Assembly: GCA_903813345.2 (NCBI GenBank)
Contig: CAIIXF020000001.1
Coordinates: forward strand, 42,873,366-42,937,365
Direction: 5' to 3'
Source: Owenia fusiformis
Lineage: Eukaryota > Annelida > Polychaeta > Sabellida > Oweniidae
Length of the DNA: 64,000 nucleotides
Below the pieces are notes generated by a model that was given only the letters and a program-made list of their open reading frames with translations, searched no databases and was not told the origin of the DNA. Shown piece after piece: positions 27,201 through 33,499 of the stretch (positions are counted from its first letter, which is position 1; every line of letters begins with the position of its first letter). The position numbers and the translations under genes were made by a program.

Positions 27201-27774
27201 GTCAGCTATCTCAGATAAGATTGATTTCGAATCAGAGTTCAGTGATGCTGAGCTGTTTAAAATGACAGATCGCAAAACGAGAGATATCGAAGAAGAAGAA
27301 GAAAAGAAGCCTCTGACTTCCAGAACTGAATCGGAGGAAAACCTTATGAACAAATTATTAGAAGAAACAGCTCCTAAACGTCAATCTCTACATAAAACAA
27401 TTAGTGATTGTGGTAATATCCAAGGGGGGACACACCCCTGCCCCCCTGGGGAAGACCTAGGGGATAGTAACACAGATTTGTGTAGAAGCACTCCCAATAT
27501 GAAATTCAACCCTAAAGCTGTTGGGGCACAAAGACATCTAAATGACTCCAAGTGCCAGGCCAGTCTGCCAAATATTAATCTCGCTTATGAGGCCTCGGAT
27601 AATTCCGATGAAGACAGCCTTAAACGTCTAGTGTCTAAAATCACCCAGTATGCTAATGATGATGGCCTGATTACGCATTTTCACGGCAAGGCAGTGAACA
27701 GAAATAGCAATGATTCCAGTAAATGGTACAATAACAATTCACCGTCATTCAGGCCAACATCTTCTGACTGTTAA
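2..27774 (+). CDS. ADGRL: Latrophilin-like adhesion GPCR (5' end outside window), spliced
   Basis: This is a spliced gene for a cell-surface adhesion G-protein-coupled receptor of the latrophilin/Cirl group. Joining exons by GT-AG sites and phase gives, in order: a Gly/Gln/Arg-rich lead-in; an RBL/SUEL galactose-binding lectin domain (starts ACEG, has ANYGR, ends KYLEVEHYC); a Thr/Ser/Pro stalk; an HRM hormone-receptor domain; a GAIN domain; a GPS ending [13 protein letters not shown]; seven membrane helices with the [14 protein letters not shown] and [11 protein letters not shown] signatures; and a roughly 360-residue acidic tail. No olfactomedin domain is seen, which fits invertebrate Cirl rather than vertebrate latrophilins. 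Latrophilins bind teneurins and other ligands and act at synapses and in mechanosensation (family knowledge). The signal peptide and first exons lie left of the window. All exon phases agree. Family assignment is firm; a one-to-one orthologue cannot be proven here. Confidence 0.93.
223..1318 (+). other. ADGRL intron; no gene seen
   Basis: AT-rich intron bounded by gtaaga and a tctctag acceptor. The only open frames are short and show no domain or coding character. Confidence 0.7.
1319..1425 (+). CDS. ADGRL: ADGRL exon: second half of RBL domain, version a
   Basis: A 107-nt exon entered in phase 2 (tctctag acceptor) and left in phase 1 (gtaagg donor). It reads [20 protein letters not shown] and ends [12 protein letters not shown], the closing half of a rhamnose-binding lectin fold with its conserved cysteines. 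It has the same length, phases and residue pattern as the exon at 2818-2924, so a transcript should carry one or the other. Confidence 0.92.
1600..1692 (+). repeat. Tandem repeat, about 30-bp unit, 3-4 copies
   Basis: Units of the form catggcaaattattgccaat aacttg are repeated with small changes. The array is intronic. Confidence 0.7.
2138..2561 (+). mobile_element. MITE-like element with 12-bp terminal inverted repeats
   Basis: The ends are agatgcgagtag (2138-2149) and its exact reverse complement ctactcgcatct (2550-2561). A clearly related copy lies in opposite orientation at about 56,020-56,399. The element has no coding capacity, so it is a non-autonomous DNA element by structure. No superfamily can be assigned. 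Confidence 0.75.
2818..2924 (+). CDS. ADGRL: ADGRL alternative exon: second half of RBL domain, version b
   Basis: A 107-nt exon with an atgccag acceptor and a gtaggg donor. It is entered in phase 2 and left in phase 1, exactly as at 1319-1425. It reads [20 protein letters not shown], then [12 protein letters not shown]. The cysteines, FGD.C, and KYLE(V/I) motifs of the RBL domain are kept, while surface residues are replaced and become much more basic. Using both exons in series would break the frame (phase 1 exit into a phase 2 entry), so they must be mutually exclusive. RCNN and QYKC resemble vertebrate latrophilin as I recall it. Confidence 0.88.
2925..5032 (+). other. ADGRL intron; no gene seen
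   Basis: AT-rich intron. An open frame across 4606-5130 is a chance extension upstream of the exon at 5033 and shows no domain. Confidence 0.6.
5033..5131 (+). CDS. ADGRL: ADGRL exon: Thr/Ser-rich stalk module 1
   Basis: A 99-nt exon, phase 1 at both ends, after a ttttcag acceptor and before gtaagt. It encodes 33 residues dominated by Thr and Ser ([20 protein letters not shown]) and ends [10 protein letters not shown]. This is a likely O-glycosylated, mucin-like linker between the lectin and HRM domains. It shares exon and downstream intron sequence with 5931-6161. The symmetric phase allows skipping without a frameshift. Confidence 0.8.
5132..5930 (+). other. ADGRL intron between stalk exons
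   Basis: No gene seen. The first bases after 5131 are nearly the same as those after 6161, so the exon duplication included flanking intron. Confidence 0.6.
5931..6161 (+). CDS. ADGRL: ADGRL exon: Thr/Ser-rich stalk module 2
   Basis: A 231-nt exon, phase 1 at both ends. It encodes 77 residues with internal repeats of the type (T)VEV(G/V)T(I/V)DTT and ends [10 protein letters not shown], almost as in module 1. It is mucin-like and probably heavily O-glycosylated. The repeats suggest growth by duplication of a roughly 25-residue unit. Confidence 0.8.
6162..6719 (+). other. ADGRL intron; no gene seen
   Basis: Ordinary AT-rich intron between stalk exons. Confidence 0.6.
6720..6812 (+). CDS. ADGRL: ADGRL exon: stalk module 3
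   Basis: A 93-nt exon, phase 1 at both ends, with a ttggagcag acceptor and gtaagt donor. It encodes 31 residues ([20 protein letters not shown] onward) of unstructured character. Support is phase, splice sites and open frame only, so it may be an optional linker exon. Confidence 0.6.
6813..8147 (+). other. ADGRL intron; no gene seen
   Basis: AT-rich intron. A possible acceptor at 7602 opens a frame that soon hits a stop and has no donor (see rejected items). Confidence 0.6.
8148..8345 (+). CDS. ADGRL: ADGRL exon: Pro-rich linker and start of HRM domain
   Basis: A 198-nt exon, phase 1 at both ends. A Pro/Thr-rich linker ([20 protein letters not shown]) leads into [29 protein letters not shown]. 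The first cysteine, the ITWP motif and the RGCP motif mark the start of a latrophilin HRM (hormone receptor motif) domain. Confidence 0.9.
8346..11727 (+). other. Large ADGRL intron; no gene seen
   Basis: A 3.4-kb AT-rich intron. A stretch near 8690 (acagtaaaacctct) resembles ends of non-autonomous DNA elements and a short duplicated phrase (gttgcctaattattttcaaa) occurs at about 8747 and 8784. No exon, RNA gene or full element is recognisable. Confidence 0.55.
11728..11831 (+). CDS. ADGRL: ADGRL exon: rest of HRM domain
   Basis: Entered in phase 1, left in phase 0. It reads [26 protein letters not shown]. The ATWRC and W.EPDLS.C pattern completes the HRM domain begun in the previous exon. 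Confidence 0.92.
12179..12364 (+). CDS. ADGRL: ADGRL exon: GAIN subdomain A
   Basis: A 186-nt exon in phase 0. It reads [20 protein letters not shown] and continues with helical sequence ([19 protein letters not shown]), as in the helical first half of latrophilin GAIN domains. Confidence 0.85.
12428..12476. mobile_element. 49-bp perfect-arm hairpin, possible MITE remnant
   Basis: The arms agggtgggccaaa and tttggcccaccct are exact reverse complements of 13 bp around a 23-bp loop, inside the intron between two GAIN exons. Confidence 0.55.
12642..12825 (+). CDS. ADGRL: ADGRL exon: GAIN domain
   Basis: Entered in phase 0, left in phase 1. It reads [20 protein letters not shown], then [20 protein letters not shown] and W.DL match the family pattern. 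Confidence 0.87.
13083..13226 (+). CDS. ADGRL: ADGRL exon: GAIN beta part
   Basis: A 144-nt exon, phase 1 at both ends. It reads [20 protein letters not shown], then [15 protein letters not shown], with beta-strand-like alternation typical of the GAIN beta subdomain. Confidence 0.87.
13496..13686 (+). CDS. ADGRL: ADGRL exon: GAIN beta part
   Basis: Entered in phase 1, left in phase 0. It reads [16 protein letters not shown], then VVSASI and [10 protein letters not shown]. The VVFV.Y.NL..L and PV.FTL.H motifs are the conserved strands just before the GPS. Confidence 0.93.
13984..14033 (+). CDS. ADGRL: ADGRL exon: pre-GPS strand
   Basis: A 50-nt exon, phase 0 to phase 2. It reads [11 protein letters not shown] and so carries the first GPS cysteine (N..C.Y.D). 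Flanks are tttatag and gtaaat. Confidence 0.9.
14231..14354 (+). CDS. ADGRL: ADGRL exon: GPS autoproteolysis site and tethered agonist
   Basis: Entered in phase 2, left in phase 0. It reads [14 protein letters not shown], then [20 protein letters not shown]. The WS..GC, C.C.HLT cleavage motif is complete, so self-cleavage between Leu and Thr is expected. The new N terminus TNFAVLM is the usual tethered agonist. Confidence 0.96.
14629..14732 (+). CDS. ADGRL: ADGRL exon: TM1
   Basis: Phase 0 to phase 2. It reads [20 protein letters not shown] then [10 protein letters not shown], a membrane helix that closely follows the tethered agonist. Confidence 0.95.
14967..15069 (+). CDS. ADGRL: ADGRL exon: TM2
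   Basis: Phase 2 to phase 0. It reads [20 protein letters not shown] then LVFIAGI. The R..IH.NL motif is characteristic of family B2 TM2. Confidence 0.95.
15369..15610 (+). CDS. ADGRL: ADGRL exon: TM3 and TM4 (two possible acceptors)
   Basis: The sequence reads [36 protein letters not shown], then [20 protein letters not shown], and leaves in phase 2. Two in-frame AG acceptors exist: tttag before 15369 and tttcag before 15390. The first adds seven residues (KIMNVFQ) to the extracellular end of TM3. The shorter form compares better with family spacing as I recall it, so 15390 may be the main start. Confidence 0.92.
15889..15955 (+). CDS. ADGRL: ADGRL exon: extracellular loop 2 and start of TM5
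   Basis: Phase 2 to phase 0. It reads [20 protein letters not shown]. The CWL cysteine pairs with TM3 in the family and IWSF.GP is conserved. Confidence 0.95.
16338..16441 (+). CDS. ADGRL: ADGRL exon: TM5 and intracellular loop 3
   Basis: Phase 0 to phase 2. It reads [20 protein letters not shown] and ends KSRMEQA plus AG. The donor gtcagt differs from the usual gtaagt. Joining to 24,872 gives a loop of family-like length; joining to 23,935 adds the cassette. Confidence 0.92.
16770..16906 (-). repeat. Ngaro split direct repeat B2 (outer 3' end)
   Basis: It begins atttatgtgatagattc on the plus strand and ends with the small palindrome ggggcaaaaatgccc. It matches B1 except for 32 extra bases near 16,800-16,833. 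Confidence 0.85.
16978..17235 (-). repeat. Ngaro split direct repeat A2
   Basis: 258 bp from aaaagatttttac to the gggtcat end. By eye it is identical to A1, including an 18-base AT run. It abuts B1 directly, so the A2/B1 junction records the ends joined in the circular intermediate. Confidence 0.9.
17234..17338 (-). repeat. Ngaro split direct repeat B1
   Basis: 105 bp matching B2 but lacking 32 internal bases. It ends in the same ggggcaaaaatgccc palindrome. Confidence 0.85.
17339..18053 (-). other. Ngaro non-coding segment downstream of recombinase ORF
   Basis: Between the recombinase stop and B1. No ORF is seen. It is probably the element's 3' untranslated region. Confidence 0.5.
18054..18941 (-). 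CDS. Ngaro tyrosine recombinase
   Basis: A 295-residue DNA breaking-joining enzyme that would insert the element's circular DNA copy. Catalytic residues are in family order: Arg144 (FLRVGEV), a likely Lys178 in the beta hairpin, His253-x-x-Arg256 (HSLRIGHAT), Trp279 (GRWKSS) in the place often held by His, and the nucleophile Tyr287. An N-terminal SAM-like core-binding part covers about residues 1-95 ([27 protein letters not shown]). Its ATG shares one base with the stop of the RT ORF (TGATG), which suggests coupled termination and reinitiation. The frame is intact. Confidence 0.93.
   Translation of the reverse strand: MSKSLTTKSKENYLRAWTLYKKFCSHSNSTVKGVQFPISTQQLSQFIAYLSLLNYSGSSINTYVSGLSFLHKICDVPDPADCFIIRKLQKGAQLMGGPSNDGRLPITLNILKKLIDIIPVIYANNYIAIMTTALFLFTYGAFLRVGEVTWHKDNINTIQFSDISISNAGVCIKMSNCKHNNPTQPFNILISPIRGSKYCPYSAMVHYLKLRGGQQGPLFLDEHKVPICRSLFVKYLKSSLEAASIDPKKYNSHSLRIGHATQLISEGVSQDIVTQMGRWKSSAVKKYIRIQKFNI
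18941..20752 (-). CDS. Ngaro reverse transcriptase / RNase H
   Basis: A 603-residue polymerase that copies the element's RNA. The RT domain covers about residues 135-395. It has LGLIPKK and FRVIHDLS (finger motifs), [13 protein letters not shown] with the first catalytic Asp, LPQGCASS, and HYLDDFVF with the Asp pair at 292-293. The RNase H domain covers about 450-575, with Asp459 (FYSDASGS), Glu492 (KELFP), Asp517 (HCDNQG) and Asp567 (ISDQLSRL). The first roughly 75 residues overlap gag in another frame and have no catalytic motif. Whether translation starts at this ATG or arises by frameshift from gag is not decided by sequence. Confidence 0.93.
   Translation of the reverse strand: MKPKSQSTKNQTKNTPVTNNPPSQRDTVSHSKNLENVQKTPPANSNIYALNAKEKHTHPQCLLSSAQTHKIITPINVRPLGAIMQCLNESEHNFLKNGFTVGFQLQYEGPRNIESSITYNHNSVNKSPKVIEAYLDKELSANRIIGPFSNPPLKNFRSSPLGLIPKKEHGKFRVIHDLSFPSRQSNSVNAGISEHASTVHYDSIDKVIHLIQKNGRGSFISKSDVENAYRIIPICKEDHHLLGFSWNDMYYYDTVLPQGCASSSQIFERFSSNLEKILNISFGIQDTSHYLDDFVFIGKTYGTCNKNLETFLKVAKNIGLPIKDSKTCKPKTCQIVYGIELDTIKMEARLPQEKLKLLKIKIDKYYDATTITLKELESLLGLLNFSCKVIAPGRTFIRKMYNLTKGLIRSKNSNFVINIPDEVKEDLMIWKLFLKNHNGISMFLHQEWVNSEKINFYSDASGSHACAGVLGSKYFIIPWDEQSRHWDISSKELFPIYVAIHTWGSALANHKIIFHCDNQGVVDIINTATTRNTTSLKILRQLVLSCLKHNILFKAKHICGKHNIISDQLSRLQVKKAKALAPWLESSPTKISPNLTLLQELHN
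20526..21497 (-). CDS. Ngaro Gag-like protein with CCCH zinc finger
   Basis: A 323-residue probable nucleocapsid/structural protein. The N-terminal 75 residues are polar and charged. Residues 95-240 are helical ([33 protein letters not shown]). The C terminus has Cys276-x8-Cys285-x5-Cys291-x3-His295, a CCCH finger. A second Cys297-x2-Cys300-x4-His305-x8-Cys314 cluster follows. Such C-terminal fingers are usual in DIRS/Ngaro Gag. It ends inside the RT ORF, overlapping by 227 bases in another frame. Confidence 0.88.
   Translation of the reverse strand: MPKLRSANRSTIVQGDTASEPATQNRGEKRKQSGSLSEADRDAIVESLFKKLRQEQEPSPSTSASPPDSNMGEIIENFLKAPTEEASAGESYHLAPPNIIPLTGAGIPLTSRIEEKIKKQIVSNAYVDFNQLLTATQDLRPKLVNPLSQAISDLVNPPKVKNLIYNINNWTTAFHIYTSIYCQAHKNEVTKLLKYGEDIREMAQYGNFQTAKLYDENFRLNKKQMNFQWDHFNTELFSKASLRLGQPFLETQKPVNQKPDKKYSGNKQSTIPKGYCFSFQKFGKCTKNSSCKFKHLCFKCKRETHTSPMSAFKCTDTQNHNTD
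21585..22256 (-). repeat. Minisatellite inside the Ngaro element, about 55-bp unit, 13 copies
   Basis: Units run actgcatctcataatgagac, gactcatatataacacat, ataaaacaacatgagt, with few differences. Each contains the short palindrome tctcataatgaga. It lies between the hydrolase ORF and gag. Several frames stay open through it only because the unit is near a multiple of three, so these are not genes. It could act as an internal promoter, RNA structure or spacer; this is inference. Confidence 0.93.
22296..22982 (-). CDS. Ngaro SGNH-type hydrolase
   Basis: A 228-residue protein of the SGNH/GDSL lipase-esterase fold. Block I is [11 protein letters not shown] with nucleophile Ser19; a Gly-rich block II is near residues 47-52 (QGIRGG); block III is LQMGENDID with Asn89; block V is WDGIHLND with Asp188 and His191. 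All four name-giving residues are present, so an active esterase is plausible. Substrate is unknown. Such domains are known in some Ngaro elements (family knowledge), but here the gene is first in the element, on the far side of the minisatellite. A second in-frame Met at residue 8 is an alternative start. Confidence 0.85.
   Translation of the reverse strand: MYSAGISMAAVKTLIFGQSFIYWLRNFTEKSSPNFKLNASEFEIECQGIRGGVLLTSSSQNKKKHLLPHLYKQISTLAPELIYLQMGENDIDIPGSDPERIANAIISVGNYLLQHEFVKCVSIGLLFHRIHPSTSDYNKKVDKVNEYIWHLLGKPAKKCNFHLAREQIMIFPNKGLNLHGLKNQTIWDGIHLNDIGLQRFHDNLKRSLILTRDIHIGKSLSPPSFPAE
22983..23118 (-). promoter_or_regulatory. Ngaro leader between A1 and first ORF
   Basis: A 136-bp non-coding gap downstream of A1 on the minus strand. 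By position it would hold the element's 5' untranslated sequence. No clear promoter motif is seen. Confidence 0.3.
23119..23376 (-). repeat. Ngaro split direct repeat A1 (outer 5' end)
   Basis: 258 bp, by eye identical to A2 (16,978-17,235). Its outer end gggtcat meets host intron sequence at ctatgtata. Confidence 0.9.
23377..23934 (+). other. ADGRL intron downstream of the Ngaro insertion
   Basis: No gene seen. It ends in a pyrimidine-rich acceptor before the cassette exon at 23,935. Confidence 0.5.
23935..24003 (+). CDS. ADGRL: ADGRL candidate cassette exon in intracellular loop 3
   Basis: Sixty-nine nt between a good acceptor (ttcctgcatctgcag) and a good donor (gtaagg), phase 2 at both ends, exactly matching the 16,338-16,441 exit and the 24,872 entry. 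Inclusion inserts 23 residues, [20 protein letters not shown] plus EIT, between TM5 and TM6 without disturbing the frame. The insert is polar and Pro-rich. The receptor without it already has a family-like loop, so this would be an optional exon. No homologue is known to me. Confidence 0.65.
24004..24871 (+). other. ADGRL intron; no gene seen
   Basis: AT-rich intron ending in the acceptor before TM6. Confidence 0.6.
24872..25040 (+). CDS. ADGRL: ADGRL exon: TM6 and TM7
   Basis: Phase 2 to phase 0. It reads [20 protein letters not shown], then [27 protein letters not shown] (TM6) and LQG.FIF.FHC (TM7) are diagnostic of adhesion GPCRs. Confidence 0.97.
25339..25461 (+). CDS. ADGRL: ADGRL exon: proximal cytoplasmic tail
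   Basis: A 41-codon exon in phase 0. It reads [20 protein letters not shown], continuing the EKV.KEY motif after TM7, then a Ser/Pro-rich segment. Confidence 0.92.
25658..25745 (+). CDS. ADGRL: ADGRL exon: basic cytoplasmic segment
   Basis: Phase 0 to phase 1. It reads [20 protein letters not shown], a basic Ser-rich stretch with possible phosphorylation sites. Confidence 0.85.
25746..26911 (+). other. ADGRL intron; no gene seen
   Basis: 1.2-kb AT-rich intron before the terminal exon. Confidence 0.6.
26912..27774 (+). CDS. ADGRL: ADGRL terminal coding exon: acidic cytoplasmic tail
   Basis: Entered in phase 1 and open for 287 codons to TAA at 27,772. The tail is polar and acidic, with EEEEEKK and many Ser/Thr, and ends FRPTSSDC. 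It has no recognisable domain and no typical PDZ-ligand ending like that of vertebrate latrophilins. Phase, coding composition and position support it. Confidence 0.88.
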
Positions 27775-29580
27775 TGATGAGGTGTGACAAAATATTGACC
27801 AAATATTCAAAATATTCCAACGTAATAAGGTGCAGAAATGTATTTTATAGTGTAAGGTTATAGTGAGTTTTAAGTGTCTTGATTATGCATGGCTATGGCT
27901 GATGGACTTAGTCTCTCTTTTTCCACTTTGCCAATTTTTGTTTTATAAACAACACCGAATAATTTATGATGACAAGCTGCAAGATTATTTTCAATTTTAG
28001 CTTATCGAATGTAAGTCTATTGGCCTAACTTAATATTTTGCCAAATGGAGTAGTTAATTTGGACCCAGTTAAGATTTTCTTAATTATAATAATGTAAAAT
28101 GTCCTGAAATAGAAAATGTATTTATATTTGGTGAAAAAAAAATTGAAAAAATAAGAATTTTGAGGAAATATGCAAAACTGATCAAATGCTGAAACAAGGC
28201 AGGCCTTTTTAGACGCATGTGGATTATGTTCTGTGTTTTGCCTGCTGTACAATACAGTGTAGTTTAGTATATTTATATACATGTATGATATTACTATATA
28301 TGTCACATATATCTGTATACATGCACTTTGTATTTTAATACTACCAAATTGAAACTGAAACAATCCATTTGATATAATTGGTGCAGATGTTAAAGGATCA
28401 TGGGATATGGTTTGTACATCATTTAATTATGTCATGATTTTGACACATAAGTGGTATCATAAGAGTAGTCTTTATACAGCTGATAAATTTTTGAGCAAAA
28501 AGCAAATGCAAAAGATTTGTAAATGGGAGAAAATTTACTGTCACTCCATGAAATTTTTGAGTTGACCACTGACTTGAAGTGACATGCAGAGTTTTTGAAG
28601 CCTAAAATTATATAAAGTTTGTTCTTAGATAACATATCTTGTTAATAAGACTAAAATTACCTATAAAATACACCGCACGATGAATAAAGGTTGTGACTCA
28701 ATCATAGAATGTGCTTGATATAATAATATTATGCAGACTAGATTATATATAGATAAATGTACATGTATTAGCACCGGATATCTATAATGGCATTAAAACA
28801 GCACTGAGATCTATCTTATATTGAACAATTTTGTTATACAAATGCTTTTAAACAGCAAACATTTTCATTCTAAATATTTGTAAATGTCATCATTTTTGTG
28901 TTTTGCTCGTTTCTGTAGGCATGTGTTAAATCTTTTATTTTGTTTATATGTACAATTGTACTACAGCTGATCCCTTTAAATAAATTGTTTTGATGCAAAT
29001 ATTTTAGAAGAAACTGTTTTGATGCTCTAGAAATGCTGTTCATGTGAAAATGTATTCAACAGTGATTGAATATTTAGTGTATGAAATGTTGCCGATTCAA
29101 GTGCCATATTTAGAAACTTTTATTTGCTTTTGCTGTACCTTGAAAAGTATTATATTAGTGACATTTGATTACATATTTGTAGATTTTAGTAAATCAGAGG
29201 ACGCTGTCAAAGCCATATACATGATGAATACATGTATTTCAATCAGGTATCTCTATAGGTGCTTTTTGTAAAGAATATAGAAATAATGTTTCTTAGTACT
29301 TGGAATCAGCTCACAGCATGATATGCTAGGACTCACTATACATGAATTGAATTCAGAAGTGTGACGCATGATTTGCATAAAATGTGACACAAACCCGCTT
29401 ATGCTGTGACACATTCTGTGATTTATAAATATTATATGTATATATATGTGGATTGTACATTTTGTTCTAATGAATATTATATTAAGACATTGATGGGTCT
29501 CAGAGGCCTTCATTTTGAATATTTTTTATTTTGTAAACTTTATGTGCAAATAAAACTATGAATAAATTGTATTGACTAGC
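27775..29580 (+). other. ADGRL: ADGRL 3' untranslated region with poly(A) signals
   Basis: AT-rich and non-coding. AATAAA hexamers at 29,549-29,554 and 29,561-29,566 are followed by a change in sequence, so cleavage near 29,580 is likely. Earlier AATAAA copies (near 28,683 and 28,979) could give shorter transcripts. Confidence 0.6.
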
Positions 29581-29904
29581 TCATGTTTTTTTTAAATGTG
29601 TTGAGAAAATTAGAGTTTAATCAAAGCCATGTGATTAGCTACATAGTCAAGTGTAAAAATAATTGAAATCAGATTTATACGATCTTTGAGAAAAGCCCTC
29701 CCGGAGTCTATTTCTCCAATTTTGGCGAATTTCTTCCTATTTGTTGATTAATCCATTATAAATAATTCTTTGATTTGAATGTCCAGCTTAACTTCTGCAA
29801 GGGAGAATTTTCACATACAGTGAAAGAAGATGTTGTTCTGATAAAATGAAGTACTATTTACACACAAGGATGTTCAATCAAATAAAACATTAAACATAAA
29901 GCAT
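29581..29904. other. Gap between two convergent genes
   Basis: About 0.3 kb with no feature, between the inferred 3' ends of ADGRL (plus) and KIF1 (minus). Confidence 0.5.
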
Positions 29905-30727
29905 TGTTTAAATCTGCATGTTTCCAATTTTATTTTTAAAATTTCAAAGTTCTTAATTCTTATCCTAAACTGCCTTTCTTAATTTTGATATCATTATCAT
30001 TTTAACAGATTTCTGATTCTTTCAGTCTTCCTTTTCATCCAGTCCAACCAACATTTTAAATTTCTATTTTTGATGGTCATAGTTTTTTCAATGTTTCATC
30101 ACAAGTTACACTTTACATATACTTTTACATTTAAGTCTATGGACTATAATTTTTACAGTTTCATACAATTTTATAATAAATTAAATAATTTACAGGTCTT
30201 TATATATTCACAATGAAAAAGCTAACAAAATATACAAACCAAGTTGAATTGAAATCAAATTCATTTAGCACCGTTGTGCAACTTTATATTTCTAAATATA
30301 CAAATGCGTGCTTAAAAACTACAGGGGGTCAAAATAAAATGCAATTTGACCCGCCATATAAACTCTGAGAAATAAAAAACAAAAACCACTCATCACTGTA
30401 CTGTACCAGCAGTGCTCAGTGGTGTATCAAAAGTGACAGAAATGAATTGTATTGGCTACAGCGTGTAGTTCAAGATACAAAAGTACCTCTTACAAAGTAC
30501 TTCTTAACACTTTGGTTTAGCCTGTGCATCTTGATATATTCTACATTAGGACAATCTTTAAATTATGAACAATAATGTGAAATATCCTACATCACCAAGA
30601 AGCCTTTTGTCAATAAAGAGAAAATACTTTACCATTCAATGTCCAAAGTGTGACGAAAAGTACGAATATACCATAGCAGCATATACTGTACAAGTAATTT
30701 AATGCACTACCTACTTTATATCAGTAA

Positions 30728-30800
30728 AAATATACGACATAGTCATATACCATATAGGACATAGTCATATACCATGTATGACATAGTCATATACCATACA
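30728..30800. repeat. Tandem repeat, 23-27-bp unit, 3 copies
   Basis: The phrase gacatagtcatataccat is repeated three times in the inferred KIF1 3' UTR. Confidence 0.8.
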
Positions 30801-31394
30801 GGTACAACAGTAGACTCAAATAAGCGCAGTAATCCTCAAGTATTCATTCTTTAATCTACATGTCACATTAACTATCACCTCTATCTAATCAACCTAGAAC
30901 TGTTCTCTGTCTCGAAACGAAAACTTATTTGACCTTCTCATTTGAAGGAATCGAAAGAGACAAAAGGCTTCAAGGTTAAAAGGAAATTTGACATGACTTA
31001 ATTAAGTACAGAAGTATATCATATTTTCCAAATAATTTAAACCTCAAAATCAAATCACAAATTGCATAAAATTATAGTATGTTTTAATAAAATATGAATT
31101 ATGGCATATTCATATACACATATTGTTTATAATGGTATATATACAATAATACATTTGTAGACTATTGAAAGTAAGTCGCATTTCAATGTTCCCAAAACTG
31201 CGTATCTTTGTGCATTGTCTTTTTTGAGATTCACATTTTCTCAACATCATGATTATTATTTCACTCAAAATATGAAGACATTATAACCTTCTCTTTCAAC
31301 TTGATTCACATCAATTTCATTTGTCAAGTGAAATATTTATATTTATCGAGTATCTAAGTGTCATGTTCTATCTATGTACCTGATTGGTACAATA

Positions 31395-31556
31395 CTGTCC
31401 TAAACTACTCATATTGTACTGAATACAACTTATATTGTACTGAATAGCACTTTTATTGTACTAAATACAACTTATAATATTGTACTATATAGCACTAGTA
31501 TTGTTCTAAATAGCACTAATATGTGCTAAATAGCACTAATATTGCACATATACCCT
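31395..31556. repeat. Degenerate tandem repeat, about 20-bp unit
   Basis: Repeats of the type attgtactgaatacaactta and taaatagcactaatattg, about eight copies. Confidence 0.7.
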
Positions 31557-32109
31557 ATGATGCAAATTGTGATACCACAAATCTCAGCCTATCACATACA
31601 TAAAAATCTCACCAGAATACGAACAGAAATCTCCCCTGTGTATATGAGGTATGTTACCAGAAAGATCTGCAAAGACAAGATTTCCTAAATCTATTGATCT
31701 CTTGCTATGATGTCATGATTCCCATGGTTACACAATGGATCTTGAAATTAGCATAGCAAAGAGAATGTTCTGATAACGGACCCCAGATTATTCTACAACA
31801 ACAGGTGTCTAAATTTGGATATCACATAAAATCTGATGAGATGGTCATGTATGGGAGACTCTAAATAATTTACTGCACAAATCTCTAGTTACAGTTTCCT
31901 GTAAGCAATTAGCAACTAAGTTATTATTTACACACGTTATCATTATGCATTTAATAACACATTATATAAACAATATATATATGCACACTTTTATTTTGGA
32001 CTGATATCTTTTGTAATAAGGAGGATGCTTTAGAAAATCAGAAAACTGGATAAATTGATTAATAGTTGAAGTGACAGTTAATACAACTTCCAGTATTATC
32101 ATTCGAGTG

Positions 32110-32345
32110 GACATTATGGGAGAAGTCCTCCCTTTATGGTTTGGTAATGGGAGAAGCCCTGCACTTTATGGTTTGGCATTATGGGAGAGGTCCTCCCTTT
32201 TATAGGTTGCTATGGGAGAAGCCCTGCACTTTATGGTTTGGCATTATGGGAGAGGTCCTCCCTTTTATAGGTTGCTATGGGAGAAGTCCTGCCCTCTATA
32301 GGTTGGCATTATAAGAGAATCCTTTCTCTTTGTGCATTGGCATTA
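32110..32345. repeat. Minisatellite, composite unit of about 33 and 68 bp
   Basis: Variants of tatgggagaagtcctccc, tttatggtttggcat are repeated about seven times. Two adjacent 68-bp segments are nearly identical. Confidence 0.85.
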
Positions 32346-33499
32346 TGATAAAAGTCTTCCTCTGACATGGATTGTATCTAATTCCCTAAAGCATATCATC
32401 CCTTAGTCTAATACATAATTGTTAAAGCTCAAGAATCAACCACTTTCTCACTATCTTTACATAATATACATATATGAAGAGAGTCTCCTTTGCAATAATG
32501 ATGTGCGTCTTCCTAGATATACAAAGTATACATGATGTACTGTATAAGTCATGGAATAGGTTGGATTGTATGTAATATACTGTAATATATAGGCATGGTA
32601 TATATCATTGAAATAAACTGCAAAATGACTTCATTCTGACATTTGTCCTTGGAAAGTCCCAAGTGTGTACCTTATTGGAAGTTCAAATCATACAAAATAT
32701 TACATCTGCTATTATTCAAAGACTTTGGAATCATATCTACCACGTCCACCTGTCATATCATTACATTATAAAATGAAATAATATCCCTAGATGCCACTGC
32801 ATTCAAAACATGTGACATGATGAACATTAGATTGAAATTATGATTAGTACCAACAGTACTGCATATTAAACCACAGCACACTGTACCAGATATCAGATAC
32901 CAAGGATGACCATATTAGGTAAGTTTCTTGCTCTAAGGTGTCTAAATGGTACCTTGCGATCTGTTAAAATGAGATATACCGAAGCTAGAATATCACTTTT
33001 TATTTGACTTAACCATGTCTGTAACATGTTTATATATAGAGTAGCAAGAAAATAGACATCCATATACTGCATGTATCTACTCTACATTACGATATCAGGT
33101 ATTATCATTTCACTAGTTCTATAGTACACTAAATGTATTATACATACAAGTACATCTAGTCGTGTAACTGGTGATTTCATATTATGCCATTCTGTTAGAA
33201 TTCATGACATCTTTGATTAGTCATCATAAAAAATGTTCAAACTTGTTCCAACATTAAAAATATTTAACATTATTCTGATGTCTAAATTGTTGCTTTTTAA
33301 GCTATTTCAAAAAGATTGTCTCCAATATGGTAATATTGAACAATGCCATGAAATGTGTCTTGCATCAACAAATATGGAACTGCGTATAACCTTTGAGGCA
33401 GATGTGTTCCAACAATATCAAATGAGAATTATTCTATAGATACTGAGATAACAACTGGTAAATTAAAATGGAGATATAGTACATATATTTGATTGCAAA

